DNA of 64,000 nucleotides, taken from Oceanimonas sp052119705 (GTDB lineage: Bacteria; Pseudomonadota; Gammaproteobacteria; Enterobacterales; Aeromonadaceae). The notes under the pieces are model-generated. The model had not been told where the DNA came from. It was given only the letters and a program-made list of their open reading frames with translations, and did not search any database. The stretch lies in NCBI RefSeq assembly GCF_052119705.1, contig NZ_JBGQOP010000008.1, positions 62,001-126,000 on the forward strand, given 5' to 3'. A program made the translations under genes and the position numbers. Each line of letters begins with the position of its first letter. Position 1 is the first letter of the stretch. Below, in pieces: positions 35,731 through 43,922 of this stretch.

Positions 35731-36388
35731 GGTGGCTAGCCTCCATAACGGGAATGTGCAGCACACTTGCCCAGCTGGCAGTCAGCCAGAACAAGTCTTG
35801 CGGTTCGTCAATGTCTTGCAGCCGCTCGGCCAATGTATAGCGCCAGCCCAGTTGCGTAAGCCGAGCTTGAGTGAGGGCCGCCACTTCAGGAGTGCTCCAA
35901 GGCATATCAGTAAATAAACAGCCGTTAAACTGGCGCAAACCCAGCAGCGCATAGCCGCCATCCCAAGTAGGATGCAGCAAGGCATCTTGCGTGTTCAGAC
36001 GCTGGGCGGCACGACGTAATAGCGCGGGTGACAGTTGCGGGCAGTCGGTGCCCACTAGCAATACCTGCTGTACTTTATTAGATGAGGCATGGCCAGATAA
36101 GGCGCAGCGAGCGGCGCGGGCCATGCGCTGACCTAAATCCCCCTCGCCTTGGCTGCTGAGTATCAGTTGCGGTGGCAGCAACACGCCGGCCCACTCGGGA
36201 GCGTTAGGATCTGGGCTCATGCACAGCTCAACGGGCCCTATATCTGCGGTTAGACACGTATCTAGCGTACTGACCAGCATGTGACGGGCCAGCCGCGCCG
36301 CGCCCTCAAAACCCAGCGCACCCGCGAGTCGGGTTTTAGCTAAGCCCGCAATGGGTGCCTTGGCAAACACAATAATGCGGGTGCTCAA
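35723..36388 (-). CDS. TIGR04282-type arsenosugar-associated glycosyltransferase
   Basis: A 221-residue nucleotidyl/glycosyltransferase-fold protein: start RIIVFAKAPIAGLAKTRL, then VLLVGTDCPQLS and PTWDGGYALLGLR, the DUF2064/TIGR04282 signature. Its precise reaction is unproven; NCBI links the family to arsenosugar loci. TTG start at 36388 is chosen because AAGGAGG lies five bases before it and TTGA overlaps the stop of the preceding gene. Third in the operon arsS, TIGR04283, TIGR04282, hydroxylase. Confidence 0.87.
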   Translation of the reverse strand: MSTRIIVFAKAPIAGLAKTRLAGALGFEGAARLARHMLVSTLDTCLTADIGPVELCMSPDPNAPEWAGVLLPPQLILSSQGEGDLGQRMARAARCALSGHASSNKVQQVLLVGTDCPQLSPALLRRAAQRLNTQDALLHPTWDGGYALLGLRQFNGCLFTDMPWSTPEVAALTQARLTQLGWRYTLAERLQDIDEPQDLFWLTASWASVLHIPVMEASHHA

Positions 36389-37047
36389 CGGTACCTCCTT
36401 GCCAAGTGGGTAGGACTCACGCCACGCCAATAGGCAAAGCGCAAGCGCCACATCAGCCAAATGGTGCGCCATACGCCGTTTTGCTGCCAACGCCGCCCCG
36501 AAGTCAGCACTTTTTGCCGTAAGCAGGCCGGCTTGCCCAAACGCTTAAGACGTTGGCTTATCTCAATGTCTTCCATTAAGTCTTGCTCGGGAAAGCCGCC
36601 CACCGCAGCAAAAGCGGTGCGGCGCATAAACAGCGCTTGATCGCCGGTGGCAATACCCGACCAACGAGACCGCCAGTTCATCATAAAACTGATGACTTTT
36701 AGCATGGGATGCTGGCCGCTAATGGCCACATCAAATCTCCCCCACTGATGCTGAGTTAAAGCCGCCCTAATAAATGACTCAAAATGGGCAGGTAACCGCG
36801 TGTCCGCATGCAAAAACAACAGGTACTCGCCTTTGGTATGCTCGGCGCCTAGGTTCATTTGCCGCGCCCGCCCCGCAGTGCTACTTAACACTTTCACGCC
36901 CTCTTGCAGTGCAATGGCCACCGACTGGTCACTACTGCCACCATCCACCAAAATCAACTCGATATTAGATGTCTGGCTCTCTAAAGCTGCCAAGGTGCTA
37001 GGCAGCGCCTTGGCCTCATTAAGCATGGGCATAATAATGGACAACAT
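36385..37047 (-). CDS. TIGR04283-type arsenosugar-associated glycosyltransferase
   Basis: A GT2-fold enzyme of 220 residues: SIIMPMLNEA at the start, LVDGGSSDQS, YLLFLHADTRLP (the metal-binding DxD-like site) and GFPEQDLMEDIEISQRLKRLG. These match the TIGR04283 family that travels with ArsS. It shares one base with the arsS stop (TAATG), indicating coupling. Predicted to transfer a sugar or polyol unit in arsenosugar assembly; acceptor unknown. Confidence 0.88.
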   Translation of the reverse strand: MLSIIMPMLNEAKALPSTLAALESQTSNIELILVDGGSSDQSVAIALQEGVKVLSSTAGRARQMNLGAEHTKGEYLLFLHADTRLPAHFESFIRAALTQHQWGRFDVAISGQHPMLKVISFMMNWRSRWSGIATGDQALFMRRTAFAAVGGFPEQDLMEDIEISQRLKRLGKPACLRQKVLTSGRRWQQNGVWRTIWLMWRLRFAYWRGVSPTHLARRYR

Positions 37048-38060
37048 TATGACGCCTTAGGATCATCATGCAGCGCGCTACTATCTAAAGCACCATTTAA
37101 AGCACCACCACAGCTGCTGCCTTGGCCGGCGGTGCAGCCATAGCAATGCTCGGCGACCCGTATCGGCTGGCCGTTTAGCTCACGATGCAGCAGATCACGC
37201 AGATGAGGTCGGTGTTCTTTATCGCCCACATCGGGCAGTCGCAAGCCTAATTGCTGGTTAAAATCGCAGTCATATAAGTAGCCTTGCCAATCCACACTCA
37301 CTAAATTGCGACACATCAAATTTGCTAAATTACCGGCAGAAAAATTGTCTTTTAGTAACCGCAGATAATCATGAAACTGCCCCTTGGTGAGCAGATAATC
37401 GCCAAAGCGCTTAATGGGCATATTGGCCAAGGCAAACAGATGATTAAAGCGAATATCAAAATGCGCCAGCAATTCACGGCGATACGCCGCCTCCAAGCCT
37501 TGTTGCTCTGGCGGCAGGGTCGGCCCTTGTGGGTTATAAACCAAGTTTAATATCAAGCCAGAATCGGGCTGACCATAACCCAGCCCATTAAGTTGTTGTA
37601 ATGCGGCAATGCTTTTATTGAAAGTGCCTTTACCCCGCTGTTTATCCACATTCTCCAACTCGTAGCACGGCAATGACGCCACCACTTCTACTTGGTGCTC
37701 GGCTAAAAAATCGGCCAAGGTTTCGTGGCCTGGTTCATATAAAATAGTCAGATTACACCTGTCTATTACCTGCACGCCAAGCTTGCGCGCCGCAATCACT
37801 ACCTCGCGAAAGCGCGGGTGCATCTCGGGGGCGCCGCCGGTTAAATCGAGGGTGGTCAGCTTGCGTGCCTGTAACACACGGGGAATTAAGGCGAGGTTTT
37901 CGTCATCCATCATTTCGGTACGATGAGGGCCGGCGGCCACATGACAATGCACACATTTCATATTGCACATATAGCCCAAATTCACCTGCAGGGTGTCTAG
38001 CGCATTACGCGTGAGGGCCGGAAAACCCGTTAAGTCGAGGAGAGGTAACGTATCTCGCAT
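37047..38060 (-). CDS. arsS: Arsenosugar biosynthesis radical SAM protein ArsS
   Basis: Radical SAM enzyme of 337 residues that adds a deoxyadenosyl group to methylated arsenic in arsenosugar precursor formation. The cluster motif CNMKCVHC is at about 32-39, followed by LDLTGGAPEMHP; the C-terminus has CYGCTAGQGSSCGG, the family's extra cysteine region. All cysteines are normal codons, so this is not the selenoprotein form. First gene of the operon. arsM, the usual partner methyltransferase, is not in the window. Confidence 0.93.
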   Translation of the reverse strand: MRDTLPLLDLTGFPALTRNALDTLQVNLGYMCNMKCVHCHVAAGPHRTEMMDDENLALIPRVLQARKLTTLDLTGGAPEMHPRFREVVIAARKLGVQVIDRCNLTILYEPGHETLADFLAEHQVEVVASLPCYELENVDKQRGKGTFNKSIAALQQLNGLGYGQPDSGLILNLVYNPQGPTLPPEQQGLEAAYRRELLAHFDIRFNHLFALANMPIKRFGDYLLTKGQFHDYLRLLKDNFSAGNLANLMCRNLVSVDWQGYLYDCDFNQQLGLRLPDVGDKEHRPHLRDLLHRELNGQPIRVAEHCYGCTAGQGSSCGGALNGALDSSALHDDPKAS

Positions 38061-38098
38061 CTTGTTTCCTTATTAGAGCGCCTGCGCGATTCCTAATC

Positions 38099-38197
38099 TC
38101 GGTAACCCGCATAGGTAGGAGTGAATGACTGATTGCTCATAACTCAGTATATGCAGCTTAGCGGCTGCGCACTCACCTAGGACTCCAATGTTACCGA
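38099..38197. repeat. 99-bp imperfect palindrome between arsS and mtnK
   Basis: TCGGTAAC at the left and GTTACCGA at the right are exact complements; inside, TAGGTAGGAGTG and CACTCACCTAGG pair imperfectly. It sits in the shared promoter gap of the divergent arsS and mtnK genes. Could be a structured leader or a small palindromic element. Confidence 0.5.
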
Positions 38198-38344
38198 TGT
38201 TGTGCTGGTTGTCTTGTTTGTGTTGTTATGCTTAAGCCGTAACTTGAGCCTTAATTTAAGTCGTGAGCAGGCTCGGCTTTATTACAGTGCGTGCGGTTTT
38301 TATTCCTTTTTTCTACTCATATAGGCTAATTACAGGGATTTTCT

Positions 38345-39523
38345 ATGAGCCAATATCGAATATTTAATTCTGAAGATGCCATTGCCTATGCCCGTGAGGC
38401 GGCCCAGCTTGGGCCAGATATGATCTTGCAAGGCGCAGAAATAGGAGATGGTAATCTCAATCAGGTATTTAGGGTGTGTCAGCTTGGAGAGGCAACAGGA
38501 TGGATTGTAAAACAGGCACTGCCCTATATTCGCTGCATTGGTGAGTCTTGGCCCCTAACCCGGGACCGTGCGCGTATCGAAGCCGAAATATTGCTGCAAC
38601 ATGGGCAGAGTTGCCCCGAGTTTACGGTGGCGGTATTACATCAGGATGCGTCTTTGTCGGCCATGCTGTTAGAAGATTTATCGGAGCTGCAAGTGTGGCG
38701 CCAAGCCTTGCTTAACGGCCAGCATTTTGCCGATGCCCCTGTGCAGCTAGGAAAATATTTAGCACAGGTGCACTTTCATAGCAGTGACTTTTGCTTAGAT
38801 TATCAAGCACAGCGGGCGGCACAAACGCAGTTTGCCAATCCTAAGTTAATGTCGATCAGCGAAGCCGTTTATTTTGTCGATCCCTTTTGTGATCATGAAC
38901 GTAATAATGTGGCGCCAGGCATTCGTAACGATGCCGAACGGCTCTGGGCCGATCAGCCATTAAAAATACGGGTGGCCAAGCTCAAGCATGACTTTCGCTG
39001 CAAGGGCCAAGCATTATTGCATGGCGACTTACATACTGGATCTGTGATGGTGGCCGCCGGCAAGCTGAAAGTGATTGATGCGGAGTTTGGTGGTTATGGG
39101 CCTATGGGCTTTGATGTGGGCGTACTGATCGCCAACTTGTTGCTTAATTTATGCAGCCAACCGTCTTCATCTGCACAGCGGCAACGCATTAAAGACGTAC
39201 AAGCTTTTTGGCAGAGCTTTAACCGCCAGTTCTTACTGTTAGCCAGCCAAACCGCCGATCCTGCCTTAGCCGAGCCTAGCTATATAGCCGCCTTTTTACG
39301 CCAAGTGTGGCAAGACGCCTTAGGCTATGCCGGTTGTGAAATGATACGCCGCACCCTAGGCGTGGCCCACGTGGCAGATATCGATAATATTGCCGACGCA
39401 GACCAAAAAATCGTCAGCCAACGGCACGCATTAGCACTGGGCCGCACTCTGATCATGCACGCCGACCAACTCAATGACGCGCAGCTGGAGAAGATAGCGT
39501 TAGCCTGCCGACCACAGTGTTGA
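38345..39523 (+). CDS. mtnK: S-methyl-5-thioribose kinase
   Basis: Phosphorylates methylthioribose in methionine salvage. The 392 residues show the aminoglycoside-kinase-like fold with LHGDLHTGSVMV (catalytic Asp) and IDAEFGGYGPMGFDVG (metal site), typical of MtnK. AGGGA lies seven bases before the ATG. No mtnA or other salvage gene is beside it. It is divergent from arsS; since arsenosugar precursors resemble methylthioadenosine, a link is possible but unproven. Heptads follow its stop. Confidence 0.93.
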   Translation: MSQYRIFNSEDAIAYAREAAQLGPDMILQGAEIGDGNLNQVFRVCQLGEATGWIVKQALPYIRCIGESWPLTRDRARIEAEILLQHGQSCPEFTVAVLHQDASLSAMLLEDLSELQVWRQALLNGQHFADAPVQLGKYLAQVHFHSSDFCLDYQAQRAAQTQFANPKLMSISEAVYFVDPFCDHERNNVAPGIRNDAERLWADQPLKIRVAKLKHDFRCKGQALLHGDLHTGSVMVAAGKLKVIDAEFGGYGPMGFDVGVLIANLLLNLCSQPSSSAQRQRIKDVQAFWQSFNRQFLLLASQTADPALAEPSYIAAFLRQVWQDALGYAGCEMIRRTLGVAHVADIDNIADADQKIVSQRHALALGRTLIMHADQLNDAQLEKIALACRPQC

Positions 39524-39576
39524 GTTGTGAATGTTGAGTGAAGTACTTAACTCAACGCCTATAACTAAAAACTCAA
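39519..39576. repeat. Inverted pair of GTTGAGT/AACTCAA heptad arrays
   Basis: Three heptads at 39519-39539 (GTTGAGT, TGTGAAT, GTTGAGT), which take in the mtnK stop, then four of AACTCAA type at 39549-39576. Between convergent mtnK and the FAD fusion gene. Confidence 0.75.
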
Positions 39577-39612
39577 CACTAGCCCGAGGGTTTCGGTATT
39601 TGGCTTTATAAA

Positions 39613-41808
39613 TTAGCCTCGTCGCCAGCGATGATAACGGCTTAACCATGCCAAGGTGCGCAGGGGCGCATGGGCGCGTTTCCACTCTCCGGCTGCGTAT
39701 TTATTGGCTTCTGCCAGCGTGGGATACACATGCATGGTGCCCAATATTTTATTTAAGCCCAGCCCATGCTTGATGGCCAGCACATATTCTGCCAGCAAAT
39801 CACCCGCGTGCTCGCCCACTATGGTCACCCCCAGTATGCGGTCTTTACCCGGTGGGGTTAATACCTTAATAAAGCCCTGATCTGAGCCGTCGGTAATGGC
39901 TCGGTCGAGCTCGCTCAGATTAAAGCGCGTGACTTCATAGTCGATATGTTGCGCGGCGGCTTCTTGCTCGTTTAAGCCCACTCGCGCTACCTCGGGATCA
40001 ACAAAAGTACACCAAGGCACTATGGAGTAATCGACCTTAAAGCGTTTAAACTGACCAAATAGCGCATTCACGCTCGCATACCACGCCATATGAGCGGCGG
40101 TGTGGGTGAATTGATAAGGTCCGGCCACGTCACCGGCGGCATAAATATTAGGGTACAAGGTTTCTAGATACTCATTGGTGGTCACGGTGCGATCAATGGT
40201 GATGCCCAGCTCAGTTAACCCAAATCCCTGCAATCGCGCACGCCGACCCAGCGCCAGCAAGAGAGTGTCGGCTTCAATAGTAAGCGATGTGTCGCCTTGA
40301 TTTACCTGTACTTGGTTTATCTGTACTTGGTTTGCCTGTACTTGGTTTACTTCTAGCCGTATACCTTGAGAGGTAGGCGCTAATTGCGTAGTGTCACAAT
40401 CGGTAAGCACTCGTACTCCATCGGCGACCAGCGCCTGTTTAACCCATTCACTCACCTCGAGATCTTCTTTAGGCATAAGACGGGCATTGCGTTGCACTAA
40501 GGTGACGCTCGAGCCTAAGCGCGCAAAGGCTTGAGCCAGCTCGCAGCCAATCGGGCCCCCTCCCAATATTAATAATCGCGCCGGTGGCGCTGCTCGCTCG
40601 GCCATGGCCTGCCATAAGGTGTCACTGGTCAGGTAATCCACTTTATCTAACCCTGGCAATGGCGGTACTGCGGCACTGGCCCCCGTGGCAATAATAATAC
40701 TGCGCGCCGTCAGCCGCTGCACATCACCGTTGCTCAAGGTCACTTCTACCGTCCAAGGGTCGACCAGTTTGCCGTGGCCTTGCAATACATTGACACCCAG
40801 TTTGGTATAGCGCTCCACGCTATCGTGAGGGGCTATTTTGTTGATCACCTGTTGCACCCGTTGCATCACGTATTTGAAGCTAAATTCAGGCGTGGTGCTA
40901 GTGAGGCCGTAATGCGCGGCATGGCGCATCTGGTGGGCCAGTTTGGCGCTACGCAGCAAGGCCTTGCTGGGTACACAACCGGTATTAAGACAATCGCCGC
41001 CCATGTTGCCGCTCTCGATAAGCGTGACTTTGGCCTTCACCGCAACGGCTATATAGGCGCTGACTAAGCCTGCGGCACCAGCACCGATCACTATCAGATT
41101 GCAGTCAAAATGGGCGGGTTTATTAAAACCTCGATACACTTTTCGGCGTTGCACCAAGCGCAGCACGGCACGCGCCAGCAGCGGAAAAACACCAAGCAAG
41201 GCAAACGAGGCCAACAAAGTCGGCGACAGTATGCCGCTTACGCTATTAATGGCCGCCAGCTGAGTGCCGGCGTTCACGTAGACCAAGGTACCGGGCAACA
41301 TACCGAGCTGGCTTACCCAGTAAAAGGTGCGAATGGGCAGCGTGGTCAGCCCCATCAGCAAATTAATGATGAAAAACGGAAACACCGGCACCAAGCGTAG
41401 GGTAAACAGATAAAAGGCGCCGTCTCGGTTAATGCCCTTATCGATGGCCTTAAGTCGATCACCGAAGCGGTGTTGTACCTGACCTCGCAGCAGAAAACGC
41501 GATACCAAAAACGCCAATGTGGCGCCGATACTCGAGGCAAATGACACCAACACCAAGCCTTGCCAGAGACCAAAAAAGGCGCCCGCGGCCAAGGTCATAA
41601 TGGCCGCCCCCGGCAGTGACAACGCCGCCAGCAGCACATACAGCACAAAAAAACCGCCCGCCATCAGCCAAGGTGACTCGGTGCGCATCGTGGCAATGTG
41701 CGTCTGTTGTTGTTTGAGGGCGTTGAGAGTAAACCAGTCACCGAGATCGAAGATAAAAAACAGCGCCATAAGCAGCACTAGCAGGATAAGCAGTAGGGGT
41801 TTGCGCAT
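39613..41808 (-). CDS. TVP38/TMEM64 membrane protein fused to an FAD-dependent disulfide oxidoreductase
   Basis: 731 residues. Residues 1-220 form a SNARE-associated/DedA-type (TVP38) membrane domain with the RLVPVFPFFIINLLMG signature (139-153). From 235 on comes a mercuric-reductase-like flavoprotein: IGAGAAGLVSAY (241-252), redox pair Cys273/Cys278 in GGDCLNTGCVPSK, NAD site LGGGPIGCELA (415-425), and the C-terminal dimer domain with MHVYPTLAEA. Known as an architecture in cyanobacteria and proteobacteria; role unknown. Residues 488-504 carry a NQVQx repeat from a 15-bp DNA repeat. ATG 41808 follows AAAGGAT; a 46-codon extension is rejected. Confidence 0.9.
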   Translation of the reverse strand: MRKPLLLILLVLLMALFFIFDLGDWFTLNALKQQQTHIATMRTESPWLMAGGFFVLYVLLAALSLPGAAIMTLAAGAFFGLWQGLVLVSFASSIGATLAFLVSRFLLRGQVQHRFGDRLKAIDKGINRDGAFYLFTLRLVPVFPFFIINLLMGLTTLPIRTFYWVSQLGMLPGTLVYVNAGTQLAAINSVSGILSPTLLASFALLGVFPLLARAVLRLVQRRKVYRGFNKPAHFDCNLIVIGAGAAGLVSAYIAVAVKAKVTLIESGNMGGDCLNTGCVPSKALLRSAKLAHQMRHAAHYGLTSTTPEFSFKYVMQRVQQVINKIAPHDSVERYTKLGVNVLQGHGKLVDPWTVEVTLSNGDVQRLTARSIIIATGASAAVPPLPGLDKVDYLTSDTLWQAMAERAAPPARLLILGGGPIGCELAQAFARLGSSVTLVQRNARLMPKEDLEVSEWVKQALVADGVRVLTDCDTTQLAPTSQGIRLEVNQVQANQVQINQVQVNQGDTSLTIEADTLLLALGRRARLQGFGLTELGITIDRTVTTNEYLETLYPNIYAAGDVAGPYQFTHTAAHMAWYASVNALFGQFKRFKVDYSIVPWCTFVDPEVARVGLNEQEAAAQHIDYEVTRFNLSELDRAITDGSDQGFIKVLTPPGKDRILGVTIVGEHAGDLLAEYVLAIKHGLGLNKILGTMHVYPTLAEANKYAAGEWKRAHAPLRTLAWLSRYHRWRRG
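40306..40350. repeat. 15-bp tandem repeat, three units, in the FAD fusion gene
   Basis: CTGTACTTGGTTTAY, three times in a row with one or two changes, in frame. Encodes NQVQx pentapeptides in the NAD domain. Confidence 0.95.
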
Positions 41809-41972
41809 AAGAAAATCCTTTTTATGGCGATGAGGCTGGCCTATATGGCATTGAAGCCAACGAGTGGCGACTATCATTAGCGTTAAGCTTAAGAACAAAG
41901 TCGCAACCGAGCGCACGTTTCTTACAGCGAGATTGGCCGCGGGCATAAGATGCCCAATAACAATAAGTGGCG

Positions 41973-42031
41973 GTTGTAATAACTTTTGTAATCCTTTTTG
42001 TAAGAGCTTTTGTAAGAACTTTTGTAAGAAC
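41973..42031. repeat. 12-bp direct repeats before the cysteine-repeat cytochrome
   Basis: About five units of TTTGTAAGAACT type (last two perfect, first three diverged), ending ~85 bp before the start codon. Position suits multiple regulator sites. Confidence 0.75.
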
Positions 42032-42117
42032 TAGGCTGTTAACCGCGTCTTATTAGTAAGCAAGGCACTTATTATGTGGTGCCTTTCATGGAAGACCTTA
42101 TCTTAAGGAGTATGGAT

Positions 42118-43059
42118 ATGCGCGTATGTCATTTGCACTTAGCGTCTCACTTTCGTATTACCCCCGTTGCCGCCTTGGTGTCTGCATCCTTGTTAGCGCT
42201 TACGTTATCAGGCCCAGCGCACGCCGTTGAGTCGGGTGGGCATATAGCTACAGAGAATGCCGTGCGGCCGTTAGCCATGAGCAAAAACGCTTGTGCGGCT
42301 AATCCCTGCAGTGCGGCTAATAAAAACGGTGCGGCCAAAAACCCGTGCGCCGTTAAGAGTCCTTGCTCAGCTAACCCTAGCGCCAATAAAAATCCCTGGG
42401 CGACCAAAAACCCCTGCGCCATAAAAAGCCCCTGCTCGGCCAACCCCTGCGCTGCTAAACCAGCGACAGTAAACCCTTGTGCCGCCAAGGCCGTGCAGCG
42501 CCCTGCTAAATATCAGCCTTACCAAGGCGATAACGCCGAGTTAGTCACGCTAGGTAAGGCGCTGTTTAACGATACCAGCCTAAGCAGCAATGGCCTTGCT
42601 TGTAGCAGTTGCCACCAAGGTCAGATGATGTATCAGGCCAGTTTTGCCCTGCCCTACCCCCACCCGGTGGCCATGGCGCAGGATCAGTTTGGTCTGAGTC
42701 AGGTGCATTTGGATGAAATGATCCAAATTTGTATGGTCTATCCCATGGCGACGCAGCCCTTAGCGTGGGATTCAAAAGAGCTAGCGGCCTTGGTTGCCTA
42801 TGTCCAAACCGAACAGACAAGCTATTCACCCAGTGGCGCCAATCCTTGCGCGGCAAAAAATCCCTGTGCGATGAAGCACCCTTGTGCGATGAAAAGCCCC
42901 TGCAAGACTAACCCCTGCGCGATGAAGAACCCTTGTGCGGTGAAAAGCCCTTGTTCAATAAAAAATCCCTGTGCAATAAAAAGCCCGTGTAAGGCTAATC
43001 CCTGTGCCGTAAAAAATCCCTGCGCGACAAAGAGCCCTTGCGCACCTAAGTCACAGTAA
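42118..43059 (+). CDS. c-type cytochrome flanked by cysteine hexapeptide repeats
   Basis: 313 residues. A signal peptide (1-36, ending GPAHA) sends it to the periplasm. Residues 58-122 hold eight cysteines in NPCAxK-like hexapeptides, with two decayed units (NPS, NPW). A small cytochrome c domain (about 137-232) has the heme site CSSCH at 162-166 and a likely distal Met in VYPMATQPL. Residues 241-313 hold twelve more hexapeptides, cysteines spaced 6,6,6,5 and so on, with lysine between. The C-terminal block looks like a metal-binding or thiol-rich tail. I do not know a characterised protein of this layout. AAGGAG lies 7 nt before ATG 42118. Gene pair with the next CDS. Confidence 0.85.
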   Translation: MRVCHLHLASHFRITPVAALVSASLLALTLSGPAHAVESGGHIATENAVRPLAMSKNACAANPCSAANKNGAAKNPCAVKSPCSANPSANKNPWATKNPCAIKSPCSANPCAAKPATVNPCAAKAVQRPAKYQPYQGDNAELVTLGKALFNDTSLSSNGLACSSCHQGQMMYQASFALPYPHPVAMAQDQFGLSQVHLDEMIQICMVYPMATQPLAWDSKELAALVAYVQTEQTSYSPSGANPCAAKNPCAMKHPCAMKSPCKTNPCAMKNPCAVKSPCSIKNPCAIKSPCKANPCAVKNPCATKSPCAPKSQ

Positions 43060-43067
43060 GGATGCCT

Positions 43068-43808
43068 ATGACAAGCAGCACACTTCAAGCCTTGCCCAAA
43101 CCGCTAGTACCGGTGGCGGCAAGCCTGCCAACCGCAGATATACCTCGCTTGCGTGCAGCCGGTGACCGAATTCGGGAATGCTATCGAGTGATGAGCAAAG
43201 GTGGGGTTAATATCGTCGGGGAAGTACTCAAAGGCCAAGGAACTTTTTTTGAGATGACCCACTATCCCCTAGACGATGTACTGGATAAAGACAGCCACAG
43301 CCAATATTACTACCATGCTCATCGCGGTGGTGAGCAGGAGCATGGCCACTTCCACACATTTTTGCGTGCGCCCGGTATTCCAGCCGATTTCTGTATGCTG
43401 GATTATCCGCAGGCCAGTGAGCCTTGGCCCCAAGAAGAACAAGCGATTGCGCATTTAGTTGCTATTGCTATGGATGCTTGGGGGTATCCCTCAAGCTTAT
43501 TCGCCTGTAATCGTTGGGTAACCGATGAAAGCTGGTATCCGGCAGAGGCGGTAATTTCTATGCTGGACAGCTTTCTTATCGATCATGCCCATCCATCTTG
43601 GCCGGTAAATATTTGGTTGAGCAACATGCTGGTGTTATTCCGACCCCATATAGAAGCGCTGCTGGTGCATCGCGATGCAGTGATCGACCAGTGGCAGGCG
43701 CAATATCCAGAGCAGGACATCTTTGAAAATCGGCAGCTGGAGATCACCGGCCAGCTCACCATTTCGGTGGATGACTGGCTGGCCGAACTGGAGGCAGTGT
43801 TGGTTTAA
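43068..43808 (+). CDS. Unrecognised His-rich protein paired with the repeat cytochrome
   Basis: 246 residues, no signal peptide or membrane segment. A central run of histidines and acids, YYYHAHRGGEQEHGHFHTF (about 80-98), looks like a metal site; a later CNRWVTDESWYPAE and NIWLSNMLVLFRPHIEALL are helical. I do not firmly recognise the family; it may be one of the domains of unknown function. It starts 8 bp after the cytochrome stop, whose TAA is part of its AAGGA ribosome site, so the two are translationally linked. ATG 43068 is preferred to 43062 for ribosome spacing. Confidence 0.75.
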   Translation: MTSSTLQALPKPLVPVAASLPTADIPRLRAAGDRIRECYRVMSKGGVNIVGEVLKGQGTFFEMTHYPLDDVLDKDSHSQYYYHAHRGGEQEHGHFHTFLRAPGIPADFCMLDYPQASEPWPQEEQAIAHLVAIAMDAWGYPSSLFACNRWVTDESWYPAEAVISMLDSFLIDHAHPSWPVNIWLSNMLVLFRPHIEALLVHRDAVIDQWQAQYPEQDIFENRQLEITGQLTISVDDWLAELEAVLV

Positions 43809-43831
43809 TGACCACAAGATCATAAATAACA

Positions 43832-43871
43832 GCGCCGCAGGTAAAGACGGCTTAGTCTTTACCTGCGGCGC
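43832..43871. terminator. Bidirectional terminator, 17-bp perfect stem
   Basis: GCGCCGCAGGTAAAGAC, loop GGCTTA, and its exact complement. Between the convergent His-rich gene and ovoA; T-rich only on the plus side. Confidence 0.85.
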
Positions 43872-43879
43872 GATTTTAT

Positions 43880-43914
43880 CTGACGACTGAAAGCTGACCG
43901 CTAACGGCTATTGC
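43880..43914. repeat. CTGAMMG heptad array, four to five units
   Basis: CTGACGA, CTGAAAG, CTGACCG, CTAACGG, then a decayed unit. Same unit type as the moeA-queE gap. Ends 8 bp before the ovoA stop. Confidence 0.8.
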
Positions 43915-43922
43915 TGCTGCCG

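Noticed and set aside
37047..38060. Selenocysteine form of ArsS
   Set aside because: No in-frame TGA; all relevant positions are cysteine codons.
38061..38344. SAM-type riboswitch before mtnK
   Set aside because: No SAM aptamer core was recognised; only an imperfect palindrome is visible.
42147..43088. Ala/Gly/Gln-rich open frames opposite the cysteine-repeat cytochrome (AQGF-type repeats)
   Set aside because: They are the complement of the NPCAxK codons. The plus frame has signal peptide, heme motif and ribosome site.
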